The notes under the pieces: model-generated | Told to the model about the DNA's origin: nothing | Database searches by the model: none | Seen by the model: only the letters and a program-made list of their open reading frames with translations | Made by a program: the position numbers and the translations under genes | Part shown: positions 1 to 7,009 of the stretch, one piece after another | How the letters are laid out: each line of letters starts with the position of its first letter | Numbering within the stretch: position 1 is the first letter of the stretch | NCBI GenBank assembly: GCA_003454605.1 | Contig: DMKD01000376.1 | Coordinates: 1-7,357 of the forward strand | Reading direction: 5' to 3' | DNA: 7,357 bases | From: Spirochaeta sp. | GTDB lineage: Bacteria; Spirochaetota; Spirochaetia; UBA9216

Positions 1-171
1 GAAGAGTTCATCTATGTTCTTGAGGGTGAAATTGAGATTAACTATGGTAAAGATGTTTATAATCTCACATCCGGTGAGAGTATATACTACGACTCAATAG
101 TAGAACATGATGTAAAAGCTGCGGGAAATGCTGCAGCGAGAATTCTAGCTGTTATTCATGAGCCGGCCTAG
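1..171 (+). CDS. Cupin-domain protein, C-terminal part (5' end outside window)
   Basis: The open frame enters from the left edge and gives 57 codons ending in TAG at 169-171. The peptide begins EEFIYVLEGEIEINYG and continues with GESIYYDSIVEHDVKA. This is the second half of a small cupin_2 beta-barrel: the acidic EE with LEGE, then the GESIYYDS turn and the late histidine (EHDV). Known relatives with this ending are often HTH-plus-cupin regulators of about 180-200 residues that sit directly before an AMP-binding ligase gene. Here only 14 bases separate its stop from the ligase start, so co-transcription is very likely. A role as ligand-sensing regulator of the ligase is inference, because the N-terminus that would show a DNA-binding domain is not in the window. 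A plain cupin without HTH is equally possible. Confidence 0.8.
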   Translation, partial: EEFIYVLEGEIEINYGKDVYNLTSGESIYYDSIVEHDVKAAGNAAARILAVIHEPA

Positions 172-185
172 GGGACGGGAAATAG

Positions 186-1734
186 ATGAAACTTATTGAG
201 AAAACCCTCGGCGGACTGCTTGAAGAGCAGACCGCTGCTAATCCGGACAAGGATTTTATTGTATATTCAGACAGAAACCTCAGGTTTACCTATACTCAGT
301 TTAATGAACGAGTTGACCAGCTGGCCAAGGGACTGATGGCTATCGGCATAAAAAAGGATTCCAAGGTCGGAATCTGGGCTACCAATGTTCCCGACTGGTG
401 TACATTCATGTTTGCAACAGCAAAAATCGGTGCAATTCTTGTTACTGTAAATACCGAATATAAACTTCATGAGTTGGAATATCTGGTAAAACAGGCCGAT
501 CTTGATACGCTCTGTATTATAGACGGATATAAGGATTCAGATTATGTTCAAATCGTTAATGAACTGGTGCCTGAACTGAAAAACTCTCAGCGCGGAGAAC
601 TAAAAGTGGAGAAATTCCCGGAGCTGCGCAATGTGATATTCATCGGTCAGGAAAAACACCGCGGTATGTTTAATACTCAGGAACTTTTACTGCTTGGTCA
701 GCATATTGATGATGCTGACACATTACAATATTCTGAATAACGGATACAATATTGGTGAGTGCCAGAAATTTACCGACAAAGATGTTCTCTGCCTGGCTGT
801 TCCGCTATTCCATTGTTTTGGTATTGTTCTCGGCGTCATGGCTGTTCTGACTCACGGCGCATCTATGGCGATAGTCGAAAAATTTGACCCCCTGATTGTC
901 ATGGCCTCCGTACAGAAGGAAAAATGTACTGCTCTATATGGCGTACCAACTATGTTCATCGCCGAGCTGAACCATCCGATGTTCGATATGTTTAATTTTT
1001 CATCCTTAAGAACCGGTATCATGGCAGGTTCGCCCTGTCCGATGGAAACGATGAAGCAGGTTATCGAAAAGATGAATATGACCGATGTAACAATCGCATA
1101 CGGACTCACCGAGGCTTCACCGGTAATGACTCAGACGGTAACAGACGACCCGATTGAAAAACGAGTGTCAACTGTCGGCCGGGAGCTGCCAGGTATTGAG
1201 GTCAAGGTTTTAAATCCCGAGACCGGTGAAGAGTGTGGAATCGAGGAACAGGGTGAGCTGTGCTGCCGCGGTTATAATGCTATGAAGGGGTATTACAAAA
1301 ATCCTGAAGCAACGGCGTCCTGTATCGATAAAAACGAATGGCTTCATTCGGGTGATCTCGGTATTAAGGATGCCGACGGTTACTTCAGGGTTACCGGTAG
1401 AATCAAGGATATGATAATCCGCGGCGGAGAGAACATCTATCCGCGTGAGATTGAAGAATATCTTTACACCATGCCCGAAATAAAAGACATACAGGTAGCC
1501 GGTGTCCCGGATGAAAAATTCGGCGAGCAGGTAGGTGCATTTATTGTACTGCACGAAGGCAGAGAAGTTAAGCCGGAAGATGTAAAGGATTTCTGCCGTG
1601 GAAACATCTCCAGACATAAAATTCCTAAATACGTATTCTTTGTTGAGAATTATCCGCTCACTGCGAGCGGCAAGATACAGAAGTACAAGCTAGGTGAAAT
1701 AGCTCTTGAGCTGATAAAAGACGGCAAGGGCTGA
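186..1734 (+). pseudogene. Acyl-CoA synthetase (AMP-binding enzyme), disrupted by internal deletion and frameshift
   Basis: An intact enzyme of this family adenylates a fatty or other carboxylic acid with ATP and transfers it to CoA. The first frame (186-740) gives the adenylation N-terminus to about residue 178, including WATNVPDW and the stretch ending LVKQAD, then ends at TAA 738-740. The second frame resumes at MLTHYNILNNGYNIGE (from 712) and runs to TGA 1732-1734. It carries YGLTEASPV (1099 on), WLHSGDLG (HSGDLG at 1345-1362), GRIKDMIIRGGENIYPREIEE in pieces, and the C-terminal catalytic lysine in TASGKIQK (AAG 1672-1674). The family's YTSGTTGxPKG P-loop, normally just before MLTHYN, is absent in every frame. 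Roughly 30-35 residues are missing, and the loss must be 3n+2 bases to explain the shift. The start is preceded by ACGGGA. The 3' half has no further damage, so the lesion is recent or an assembly error. The TTG at 694 has no ribosome site and is an unlikely restart. Long- or medium-chain specificity cannot be told. Confidence 0.88.
711..719 (+). other. Deletion junction inside the acyl-CoA synthetase gene
   Basis: The nine bases GATGCTGAC read as D-A-D at the end of the upstream frame (711-719). From the ATG at 712 they also start M-L-T of the downstream frame. Both readings fit the family at their own positions. The simplest explanation is that the parent gene had ATGCTGAC or GATGCTGAC twice, about 100 bases apart, and that recombination or slippage between the copies removed one copy plus the intervening P-loop segment. 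The second copy is inferred and not seen. Confidence 0.65.
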
Positions 1735-1776
1735 TTGGCTGCCGCGAGCAGCGGTCTGAGTCGTGAGGTAAAATGA

Positions 1777-1811
1777 AAAAGGCTAAGCACCGTTATGGGG
1801 CTTAGCCTTTT
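1777..1811. terminator. Bidirectional rho-independent terminator between convergent genes
   Basis: AAAAGGCTAAGC (1777-1788) pairs perfectly with GCTTAGCCTTTT (1800-1811) around an 11-base loop. The A-run on the left and T-run on the right give a U-tract on either strand. It lies 42 bases after the ligase stop and 23 bases beyond the fabH stop, so it can end both converging transcripts. Confidence 0.9.
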
Positions 1812-1834
1812 CTATTTGAATTAAGTTATTTTTC

Positions 1835-2821
1835 TTACCAGCGAATCAGGTTTCCGCCGTAGGTGAGTCCTGCGCCGAAGCCTGCTGTAAGAATTAAGTC
1901 GCCTTTTTTCAATTCGCCGCATTCAATCATTGCGTTTAATGCAATGGGAATTGAGGCTGCGGAGGTGTTTGCATATTCTTCCATTATCACGAAGAACTTT
2001 TCCATTGGAATATCAAGCCGCTTGGCTGCTGCCTGTATAATTCTAAGATTTGCCTGATGGGGAACAATTCGAGTTAGATCATCTACAGTCAAATCGTTGT
2101 TCTTCAGCAGGGTTTTAATTATCGTTTCATTAACTCTTACGGCAAATCCGTATACACGGCGTCCATTCATGCTGATATACAAGTCTTCCTCATCGTATTC
2201 GCCGACGTGAAAGGGATGCATCGCGCCGCCTGCTTTTCTCATAAGATGCATATAGCCGTCGCCCTCTGCACCGAGAAAGGAGTCGAGTATTCCTCGACCG
2301 TCACCGCTTTCATTGAGTCCAAGTACTGCAGCACCTGCTCCGTCGCCAAAGAGTACACAGGTATCTCTGTCTTTCCAGTTGGTTATTCTTGAAAGAGCTT
2401 CAACACCAATAACAAGGACCTTCTTCTGTGTCCTTGCCAGAATCATGCTTCTGGCAACTTCGAGTCCGTATACAAAACCGGTACAACCTGCACTAAGATC
2501 CATAGCCGCGGCGTTCTTGATATCGAGTTTATGCTGAACAACACAGGCCGTTGAAGGAAATGTGGAATAATCACCTGAAGCTGTCGCTAAAATGATCATG
2601 CCAATTTCATCTTTATCTATACCGGCCTTCTCAATGGCTTTGAGGGAAGCCCCAACGGCCATATCCGAAGTTGTTTTATCTTCTGCAATTATATGTCGCT
2701 TGCCTATTCCCGTATGAGAGCGAATCCATTCGTCGCTTGTATCAACAGTGCTAGCAAGTTCTTCGTTCGTAACTATTTTTTCCGGGATATGAGCCCCGAG
2801 TCCTAAAATTTCCGCAGTCAT
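1835..2821 (-). CDS. fabH: 3-oxoacyl-ACP synthase III (beta-ketoacyl-ACP synthase III)
   Basis: FabH condenses acetyl-CoA (or another short acyl-CoA primer) with malonyl-ACP, the initiating step of type II fatty acid synthesis in the cytoplasm. With the start at 2821 the protein has 328 residues, the normal family length. The thiolase-fold triad is complete: Cys113 in DLSAGCTGF, His255 in PHQANLR and Asn285 in YANTSAAS. N-terminal DTSDEWIRSHTGI, FGDGAGA and the C-terminal GFGAGLTYGG are also typical. I chose ATG 2819-2821 because AGGAGG (2828-2833 on this strand) lies 6 bases before it and the protein then begins MTAEILGLGAHIPEK. A longer frame to 2878 runs through the promoter. The gene is not in a fab cluster here. 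It follows the carbonic-anhydrase-like gene with its own promoter and faces the broken acyl-CoA synthetase. Whether it prefers straight or branched primers cannot be read from the sequence. Confidence 0.95.
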   Translation of the reverse strand: MTAEILGLGAHIPEKIVTNEELASTVDTSDEWIRSHTGIGKRHIIAEDKTTSDMAVGASLKAIEKAGIDKDEIGMIILATASGDYSTFPSTACVVQHKLDIKNAAAMDLSAGCTGFVYGLEVARSMILARTQKKVLVIGVEALSRITNWKDRDTCVLFGDGAGAAVLGLNESGDGRGILDSFLGAEGDGYMHLMRKAGGAMHPFHVGEYDEEDLYISMNGRRVYGFAVRVNETIIKTLLKNNDLTVDDLTRIVPHQANLRIIQAAAKRLDIPMEKFFVIMEEYANTSAASIPIALNAMIECGELKKGDLILTAGFGAGLTYGGNLIRW

Positions 2822-2841
2822 AGTTGTCCTCCTTGAGTGCG

Positions 2842-2878
2842 ATGAAACATCATATATCGGGTGTCGACCGATAATCAA
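2842..2878 (-). promoter_or_regulatory. Probable fabH promoter (sigma-70 type)
   Basis: On the minus strand TTGATT (2873-2878, 4/6 match to TTGACA) and TATGAT (2849-2854, 5/6 match to TATAAT) are 18 bases apart. The predicted transcript start is near 2842. That leaves a leader of about 20 bases containing the strong AGGAGG site before the fabH ATG. The spacer is filled by an inverted repeat, listed separately. Confidence 0.6.
2855..2873. repeat. Inverted repeat in the fabH promoter spacer, candidate operator
   Basis: TATCGG (2855-2860) and CCGATA (2868-2873) are perfect inverted arms around seven bases (GTGTCGA). Seven of the nine symmetric positions pair over the 19-base span. It sits between, and just touches, the -35 and -10 elements, where a bound dimeric repressor would block polymerase. 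No regulator gene is adjacent, so the partner is unknown. A chance palindrome is possible. Confidence 0.4.
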
Positions 2879-2933
2879 GTTAAATACTCAAAAATGATGT
2901 CGAAAAGTGTGAAGTTAACGCAAATTTAGATAA

Positions 2934-3452
2934 TTATTTACCTTTTCTTTCCTCAGCTGTCTCTTTTGAGTGGATTCTATAGCGTTCAGCGGCTGCATCA
3001 ATTTCTTTAATATCATCATCGTTAAGCTCCCGTATCCGCTTTGCGGGTGAACCTAATATCAATGAGCGGGACGGGAACTTCTTGCCTCCGGTTACAAGCG
3101 CTCCGGCACCAACTATGCTGTAATCACCGATTTCAGCATTATCGAGTACTATAGCTCCCATTCCGATGAGGCAGTGATTCCCAATGCTGCAAGAATGGAC
3201 AATCGCATTATGACCTATAGTTACATAGTCGCCGATGCTAAGCGGGTTATTAACACTGATGTGGCAGACAGCACCGTCCTGAATGTTTGAAACATCGCCT
3301 ATTCGAATTGAAGCGATATCACCACGTACCGTTGCACTGAACCAGACTGATGATTCACTGCCCAATACAACATCACCGCTGATATCGGCATTCCATGCAA
3401 TAAAGTTTGATTTTTCTGTATCAGGTATTTTATTCATGAAATTATTTATCAT
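2934..3452 (-). CDS. Gamma-carbonic-anhydrase-like hexapeptide-repeat protein
   Basis: This is a 172-residue left-handed beta-helix protein of the YrdA/PaaY/CamH-like group, built from repeats such as IGDYVTIGHNAIVHSCSIGN. The three zinc-ligand histidines of gamma carbonic anhydrases are present: His64 (AVCHIS), His81 and His86 (GHNAIVH). Supporting residues Arg43, Asp45, Gln58 and Asp59 (TVRGD, NIQDGAV) are also kept. The acidic loop with proton-shuttle glutamates of the archaeal Cam enzyme is absent, as in short CamH-type members. The closing part IVGAGALVTGGKKFP, then LGSPAKRIREL, is the standard family ending. GGAG (3461-3464, minus strand) stands 8 bases before the ATG. A start at the internal Met6 is possible but has no better site. 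Zinc binding is likely. Actual CO2 hydration is uncertain, since many members show little activity or act in other roles. No terminator separates it from fabH downstream, so some read-through is likely. Confidence 0.88.
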   Translation of the reverse strand: MINNFMNKIPDTEKSNFIAWNADISGDVVLGSESSVWFSATVRGDIASIRIGDVSNIQDGAVCHISVNNPLSIGDYVTIGHNAIVHSCSIGNHCLIGMGAIVLDNAEIGDYSIVGAGALVTGGKKFPSRSLILGSPAKRIRELNDDDIKEIDAAAERYRIHSKETAEERKGK

Positions 3453-3506
3453 AATAGTTACTCCATATATTAAAAATGTACTATAATATTAACAGGAAAT
3501 AGAACT
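3453..3506. promoter_or_regulatory. Divergent promoter region between carbonic-anhydrase-like gene and AI-2E transporter gene
   Basis: The 54 bases are very AT-rich. On the plus strand TATAAT (3482-3487) is a perfect -10, with a predicted start near 3494. On the minus strand TATAGT (3480-3485, 5/6) overlaps it. Neither has a good -35 at 16-18 bases. The plus transcript would have only about 13 leader bases, with AGGA (3494-3497) at its very tip. Confidence 0.4.
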
Positions 3507-4565
3507 ATGAACAATCAGAGAGCAAATACAATCTTTCTAGGAATAATAGCAATGATCGCAGTAACTGTAATTTTAAAAATTGCGGGTTCAGTTATGCTGC
3601 CGATATTTTTCGCTATTCTTCTGTCTTTTATTCTTTCTCCGGTAGTGGATGGTTTAACGAAAATCCGGGTTCCCAGGGGAGTCTCCATTACTCTGGCGAT
3701 AATGATTCTAGTAGGAATTGTGTATCTTATTGGCCTGTTTCTTTTTTCAAGTTTGAACTCGTTCATCAACGAAGCCCCTAAGTATTATTCCCGTTTTGAA
3801 GATATAGCAAGCCAGATTTCGGGTGCTCTCAATACTAATTTTTCTATGGAACTACCTGAAAATCCGATGGCTGAACTTGATTTGACATCAACATTCATAA
3901 GTTCAATAAATTCAATATCCCAGAACTTTGTGTCTTTCGCTTCAGCCCTGGTGATCGTCATCCTTTCAACAATTTTTCTCCTTCTCGAATCCCCTTATCT
4001 GCAGGTGACCATCGCTAAAGCATTTCCTCGTCATACAGGAAAGAGAATCGTGATTATCATGCGGCATACCATCAAGCAGATCGGACGCTACCTCTCTGTA
4101 AAATTCCTTATAAGTGTAATAACAGGTGTACTTGTCTGGTTGTTTCTTGAGATTATCGGAATGGATTTTTCACTGATATGGGGAGTAATGGCATTTATTC
4201 TGAATTTCATTCCTAATATCGGTTCAGTCATAGTAATGACTGTAACAATACTTATGGGATTTATTCAATTTTTTCCTCAGCCCGGTCCGATTATTGCGGT
4301 GTTCATTTCGATGATAAGTGTTCAAGTGGTGATGGGAAATTTCTTTGATCCGCGAATGCAGGGGCGTCGACTGAATTTGAGCCCTATAATAATTATTTTC
4401 TCTCTCTTTCTCTGGGGATGGATCTGGGGACCCGTCGGCATGTTTATCGCTGTACCGATAACCGCTGTAATCAAGATAATTTGCCAGAATATACCGCCTC
4501 TCAAACCAGTCGCAATGCTGATGGAGAACGGCAGAAAGGTGCTCAAAGGCCGTCGATTATTTTAG
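3507..4565 (+). CDS. AI-2E family transporter (PerM/TqsA-type membrane protein)
   Basis: This 352-residue polytopic inner-membrane protein belongs to the family once called UPF0118. Hydrophobic segments lie near residues 8-24, 28-47, 60-82, 141-161, 198-218, 224-253, 261-277 and 292-327. Between the third and fourth there is a soluble stretch (about 83-140) typical of the family. Signature elements are NFIPNIGS (233-240), GNFFDPRMQGRRLNLSP (277-293) and the last helix region WGWIWGPVGMFIAVP. Characterised members export autoinducer-2 (TqsA) or act as sodium/proton antiporters, and most, including this one, have unknown substrates. No luxS or other signalling gene is nearby to support AI-2. 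The length fits the family. The start has AGGA nine bases upstream, and the gene is the first of a plus-strand run with trpS 42 bases downstream. Confidence 0.9.
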   Translation: MNNQRANTIFLGIIAMIAVTVILKIAGSVMLPIFFAILLSFILSPVVDGLTKIRVPRGVSITLAIMILVGIVYLIGLFLFSSLNSFINEAPKYYSRFEDIASQISGALNTNFSMELPENPMAELDLTSTFISSINSISQNFVSFASALVIVILSTIFLLLESPYLQVTIAKAFPRHTGKRIVIIMRHTIKQIGRYLSVKFLISVITGVLVWLFLEIIGMDFSLIWGVMAFILNFIPNIGSVIVMTVTILMGFIQFFPQPGPIIAVFISMISVQVVMGNFFDPRMQGRRLNLSPIIIIFSLFLWGWIWGPVGMFIAVPITAVIKIICQNIPPLKPVAMLMENGRKVLKGRRLF

Positions 4566-4572
4566 TAGTATC

Positions 4573-4607
4573 TTGTGTAAATATCCCTTCATCAGTATTA
4601 TATCTTC
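4573..4607 (+). promoter_or_regulatory. Candidate trpS promoter placing the transcript start on the ATG
   Basis: TTGTGT (4573-4578, 3/6) and TATTAT (4596-4601, 5/6) are separated by 17 bases. The expected start, seven bases after the -10, is 4608, the A of the trpS ATG. The bases before the ATG (TATTATATCTTC) contain no Shine-Dalgarno run. There is also no room for a T-box or attenuator leader. Confidence 0.4.
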
Positions 4608-5675
4608 ATGGAAAGAAAACGAATACTTACCGGTGACAGACCTACCGGAAAACTTCATTTAGGTCACTATGTAGGTTCATTACAGAACAGAGTCAGACTG
4701 CAGGAAGAATATGACTGCTTTTTTATTATTGCCGATCTCCACATGCTTACAACAAAGCCTGATGCCAAAGCAATTTCCCAGATAGGACAGAACGCACGTG
4801 AAATGGTGCTTGATTATATTGCAAGCGGAATTGATCCGCATAAGTCTAAGATCTATCTTCAGTCGGCAGTGCATGAGGTTTACGAAATGAACCTCTTTTT
4901 TGAGATGATGGTTTCAGTACCGCGTCTGCAGAGAGTTCCAAGCATTAAGGAGATGGCTAAAGCCGCTAATATTACTGAGATCCCCTTAGGGCTTCTCGGT
5001 TATCCTGTACTTCAGGCCGCCGATATTCTGATGCCGCAGGCGAATCTCGTTCCCGTCGGTAAGGATAATGTTTCTCATGTTGAACTGACACGTGAAATAG
5101 CAAGACGTTTTAACTCTATGTATGAAGAAGTATTTCCTATCCCCGATGTAATGGTCGGTGATGTCCCAACCCTTGTAGGAACGGACGGGGATGCCAAAAT
5201 GTCAAAAACACTCGGTAATGCCATCATGCTTTCTGATGATGTGAAGACTGTTAATAAGAAGGTTAGAGGCATGTATACCGATCCCAACCGGATAAGCGCT
5301 GATGTCCCCGGCAAAGTTGAGGGAAATCCAGTCTTTATCTATCACGATATTTTTAATCCGAACAAGCCCGAAGTTGATGATCTCAAGGCCCGCTATCAGC
5401 TGGGTAAGGTTGGAGATGTCGAGGTTAAAGACAAGCTTGCAGCTGCTATCAACGGATTTCTGGATCCGATGAGGGAGAGAAGGGCTGAATATGAATCAAT
5501 ACCGGGGTTCGTTGAAGAGGTCCTTTATGACGGAACAATGGCTGTTCGCGAAGAAGCAAGGCAGACACTATCTGCGATGAAGAAGGCTATGGGGCTTGCC
5601 GGAGTATGGAACAGCATAAGCCGCAAGGCTGAAAAAACAAGAAAGAAACGCGAGAAAGAATCAGCTCAAAATTAA
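4608..5675 (+). CDS. trpS: Tryptophanyl-tRNA synthetase
   Basis: This class Ic synthetase activates tryptophan with ATP and charges tRNA-Trp in the cytoplasm, as a homodimer. The 355 residues contain the HIGH-type motif HLGH (17-20, in PTGKLHLGHYVGSL) and the KMSKS-type motif KMSKT (197-201, in DGDAKMSKTLGNAI). The substrate-pocket region GYPVLQAADIL (131-141) carries the aspartate that in relatives recognises the indole nitrogen. It has ADLHMLTT near 42-49 and GKDNVSHVELTRE at 151-163. The GKDN reading differs from the GEDQ of Geobacillus-type enzymes and suggests another TrpRS branch. A basic tail (RKAEKTRKKREKE) extends slightly past the usual end. The start ATG fits the family N-terminus (MxxRILTGDRPTG) but lacks a ribosome-binding site, unlike most neighbours; see the promoter entry. 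No hairpin terminator follows, so transcription may continue into the next gene. Confidence 0.97.
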   Translation: MERKRILTGDRPTGKLHLGHYVGSLQNRVRLQEEYDCFFIIADLHMLTTKPDAKAISQIGQNAREMVLDYIASGIDPHKSKIYLQSAVHEVYEMNLFFEMMVSVPRLQRVPSIKEMAKAANITEIPLGLLGYPVLQAADILMPQANLVPVGKDNVSHVELTREIARRFNSMYEEVFPIPDVMVGDVPTLVGTDGDAKMSKTLGNAIMLSDDVKTVNKKVRGMYTDPNRISADVPGKVEGNPVFIYHDIFNPNKPEVDDLKARYQLGKVGDVEVKDKLAAAINGFLDPMRERRAEYESIPGFVEEVLYDGTMAVREEARQTLSAMKKAMGLAGVWNSISRKAEKTRKKREKESAQN

Positions 5676-5749
5676 AATTTTTACTGGAAGTCAGGCCCTC
5701 AATGTACTAAACTTAGATTGTAGATTTATACATTTATCCGGAGGGTAAA

Positions 5750-6835
5750 ATGAAAAAGATTTTATATTTTGTTTTGATATTAATATTAATCACCGGGACG
5801 ATATCGGTATTTGCCGCTACTCCAGAGGAAGAGGTATTTAACCAGCTTGTAAATACCCTGGTAGGTACTATGGAAGCTGATTTCAGTCTTCTGCTTGACG
5901 GTCTGGGACAGGACATTGATCCTATTCTAATGCAGAATGCGATGGTCGGTCAAAATGTCGGGATGGCGGAGCTGGGCAGCGAGAAGTTTGATAATTTTTA
6001 TTTCAGTATTCTGCCTACGATATCGATTACCGCCGCTAACGGTATTTTTTCTTTCACCGATACACAGGCCTATGAGGATTCTCTTGTACTAAAGGGGATG
6101 CTGGACAGCTTTCTTTTTAATGAACCGGACGGTCTATTAAGCGGACTATCCAACAATTCTGATATAGGTGATATTCTGATTAATAAGGTTACACCTATTC
6201 CAGCATTCAAGATGAATGCAGGTTTCAGGCTGCCTGCCGATCTTGAGGTTCTGCTTCATGGTATGTGGATTCCAGATTTCCTGGCTTCGGTTATTCCTGA
6301 AGATGCTCTCGGTGAAATCCCTGCTCCAACCTTTACTTATCTCAATATCGGCGCAGAGGTTAGATATGTCCTTCTTCGTGACGGTGATAAGACTCCCGGA
6401 ATGTCGATTGGTCTTGCCGGCGCATATAATCATCTGCTTTTGGAAATGAATGTCGGCAGTCTGCTTGGTGATGCCTTAGGCGGCGCTGTAGGTACTGTAC
6501 CGGACGGGATGACTAATCCCTTTCTTGATGCCGGAATGAAACTGGAATCAAATACTATTGTATTCGGAATAAATACAGCACTTTCAAAGAAACTTGCTTT
6601 TTTCTATCCGTTTATTAAGATAGGCGCCTGGTACGGTATATCTGAGTTCGGCGGTGAAGTCGTATTGACTGAGACTGCAACTATAGAAGGAGGCGACGGC
6701 CATAACGGTCTTGATCTTCTTGCAAGTACAGGCTTTGATCTCATGCTTGGACCCTTCGGTTCTAATGTTACCATAGATTACAATCTAGGCACCGGTATTT
6801 GGGGATTGAACCTCGGTTCAAGACTGCAGTTCTAA
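5750..6835 (+). CDS. Secreted protein of unknown function, probable outer-membrane beta-barrel
   Basis: I do not recognise a named family. The 361-residue product has a clear Sec signal peptide: MKK, a hydrophobic core (about residues 4-19) and SVFA-ATPEE, with likely cleavage after Ala22 and no lipobox cysteine. The mature part starts with an acidic, helical-looking segment (EEEVFNQLVNTL). It then shows alternating, glycine-rich strands such as FKMNAGFRLP, LNIGAEVRYVLL and MSIGLAGAYNHLLLEM. It ends in TIDYNLGTGIWGLNLGSRLQF (two pieces), with a terminal aromatic Phe as in substrates of the BAM machinery. A barrel in the outer membrane is therefore the best inference; a periplasmic protein is the alternative. 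GGAGGG (5740-5745) precedes the ATG at good spacing. No convincing promoter lies in 5676-5749, so it may be read from the trpS transcript. A strong terminator follows, so this gene ends the unit. Confidence 0.8.
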   Translation: MKKILYFVLILILITGTISVFAATPEEEVFNQLVNTLVGTMEADFSLLLDGLGQDIDPILMQNAMVGQNVGMAELGSEKFDNFYFSILPTISITAANGIFSFTDTQAYEDSLVLKGMLDSFLFNEPDGLLSGLSNNSDIGDILINKVTPIPAFKMNAGFRLPADLEVLLHGMWIPDFLASVIPEDALGEIPAPTFTYLNIGAEVRYVLLRDGDKTPGMSIGLAGAYNHLLLEMNVGSLLGDALGGAVGTVPDGMTNPFLDAGMKLESNTIVFGINTALSKKLAFFYPFIKIGAWYGISEFGGEVVLTETATIEGGDGHNGLDLLASTGFDLMLGPFGSNVTIDYNLGTGIWGLNLGSRLQF

Positions 6836-6865
6836 TCAATAAATAAAAGAAAGATAAATAATGAG

Positions 6866-6893
6866 AGGCTGTCCGTAAGGGCAGCCTTTTTTT
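6866..6893 (+). terminator. Rho-independent terminator after the outer-membrane protein gene
   Basis: AGGCTGTCC (6866-6874) pairs with GGGCAGCCT (6879-6887), nine pairs including one G-U. The loop is a GTAA tetraloop of the stable GNRA class, and seven T follow directly (6887-6893). It ends the plus-strand unit 31 bases after the stop codon. Confidence 0.92.
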
Positions 6894-6948
6894 ATTAATG
6901 TAAAGAACATAAACCGCGCCTGAATTGCAGAATTAATGTAGAGGGTAT

Positions 6949-6981
6949 AAAAAAATCCCCATCCTATTTAAAGAATGGGGA
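6949..6981 (-). terminator. Rho-independent terminator for the minus-strand propeller gene
   Basis: On the minus strand TCCCCAT (6975-6981) pairs with ATGGGGA (6956-6962) around a 12-base loop, followed by a seven-T run (A at 6949-6955 on the plus strand). It lies 28 bases past the stop of the leftward gene. Between this hairpin and the plus-strand terminator I see nothing else. Confidence 0.85.
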
Positions 6982-7009
6982 CGATTGATTAAATCTACGA
7001 TTCTACTGA

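Noticed and set aside
700..745. Programmed ribosomal frameshift joining the two ligase frames
   Set aside because: There is no slippery heptamer, and a frameshift would not restore the missing P-loop segment of about 30 residues.
1210..1617. 135-codon minus-strand open frame
   Set aside because: It lies opposite conserved ligase sequence, has no family resemblance and no ribosome site; it is a shadow.
694..1734. Second half of the acyl-CoA synthetase as an independent gene starting at TTG 694
   Set aside because: No ribosome site precedes it, the first residues (MVSILM) do not fit the family, and the true family match begins mid-domain at MLTHYN.
1738..1752. Small hairpin GCTGC-cgcga-GCAGC after the ligase stop
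   Set aside because: The stem is only five base pairs with no T-run. The real terminator follows at 1777-1811.
2822..2878. N-terminal extension of FabH by 19 residues
   Set aside because: The extra codons cover a promoter and the AGGAGG site. The family starts at the internal Met at 2821.
3507..4565. Quorum-sensing (AI-2) export function
   Set aside because: The family name is historical and most members do not handle AI-2. No luxS or lsr gene is nearby.
4418..4636. 72-codon frame bridging the transporter and trpS genes
   Set aside because: It overlaps conserved codons of both genes in another frame, and its sequence is low quality.
5676..5749. Promoter for the outer-membrane protein gene
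   Set aside because: TATACA at 5727-5732 is only a 4/6 -10 and has no -35 partner at a suitable distance.
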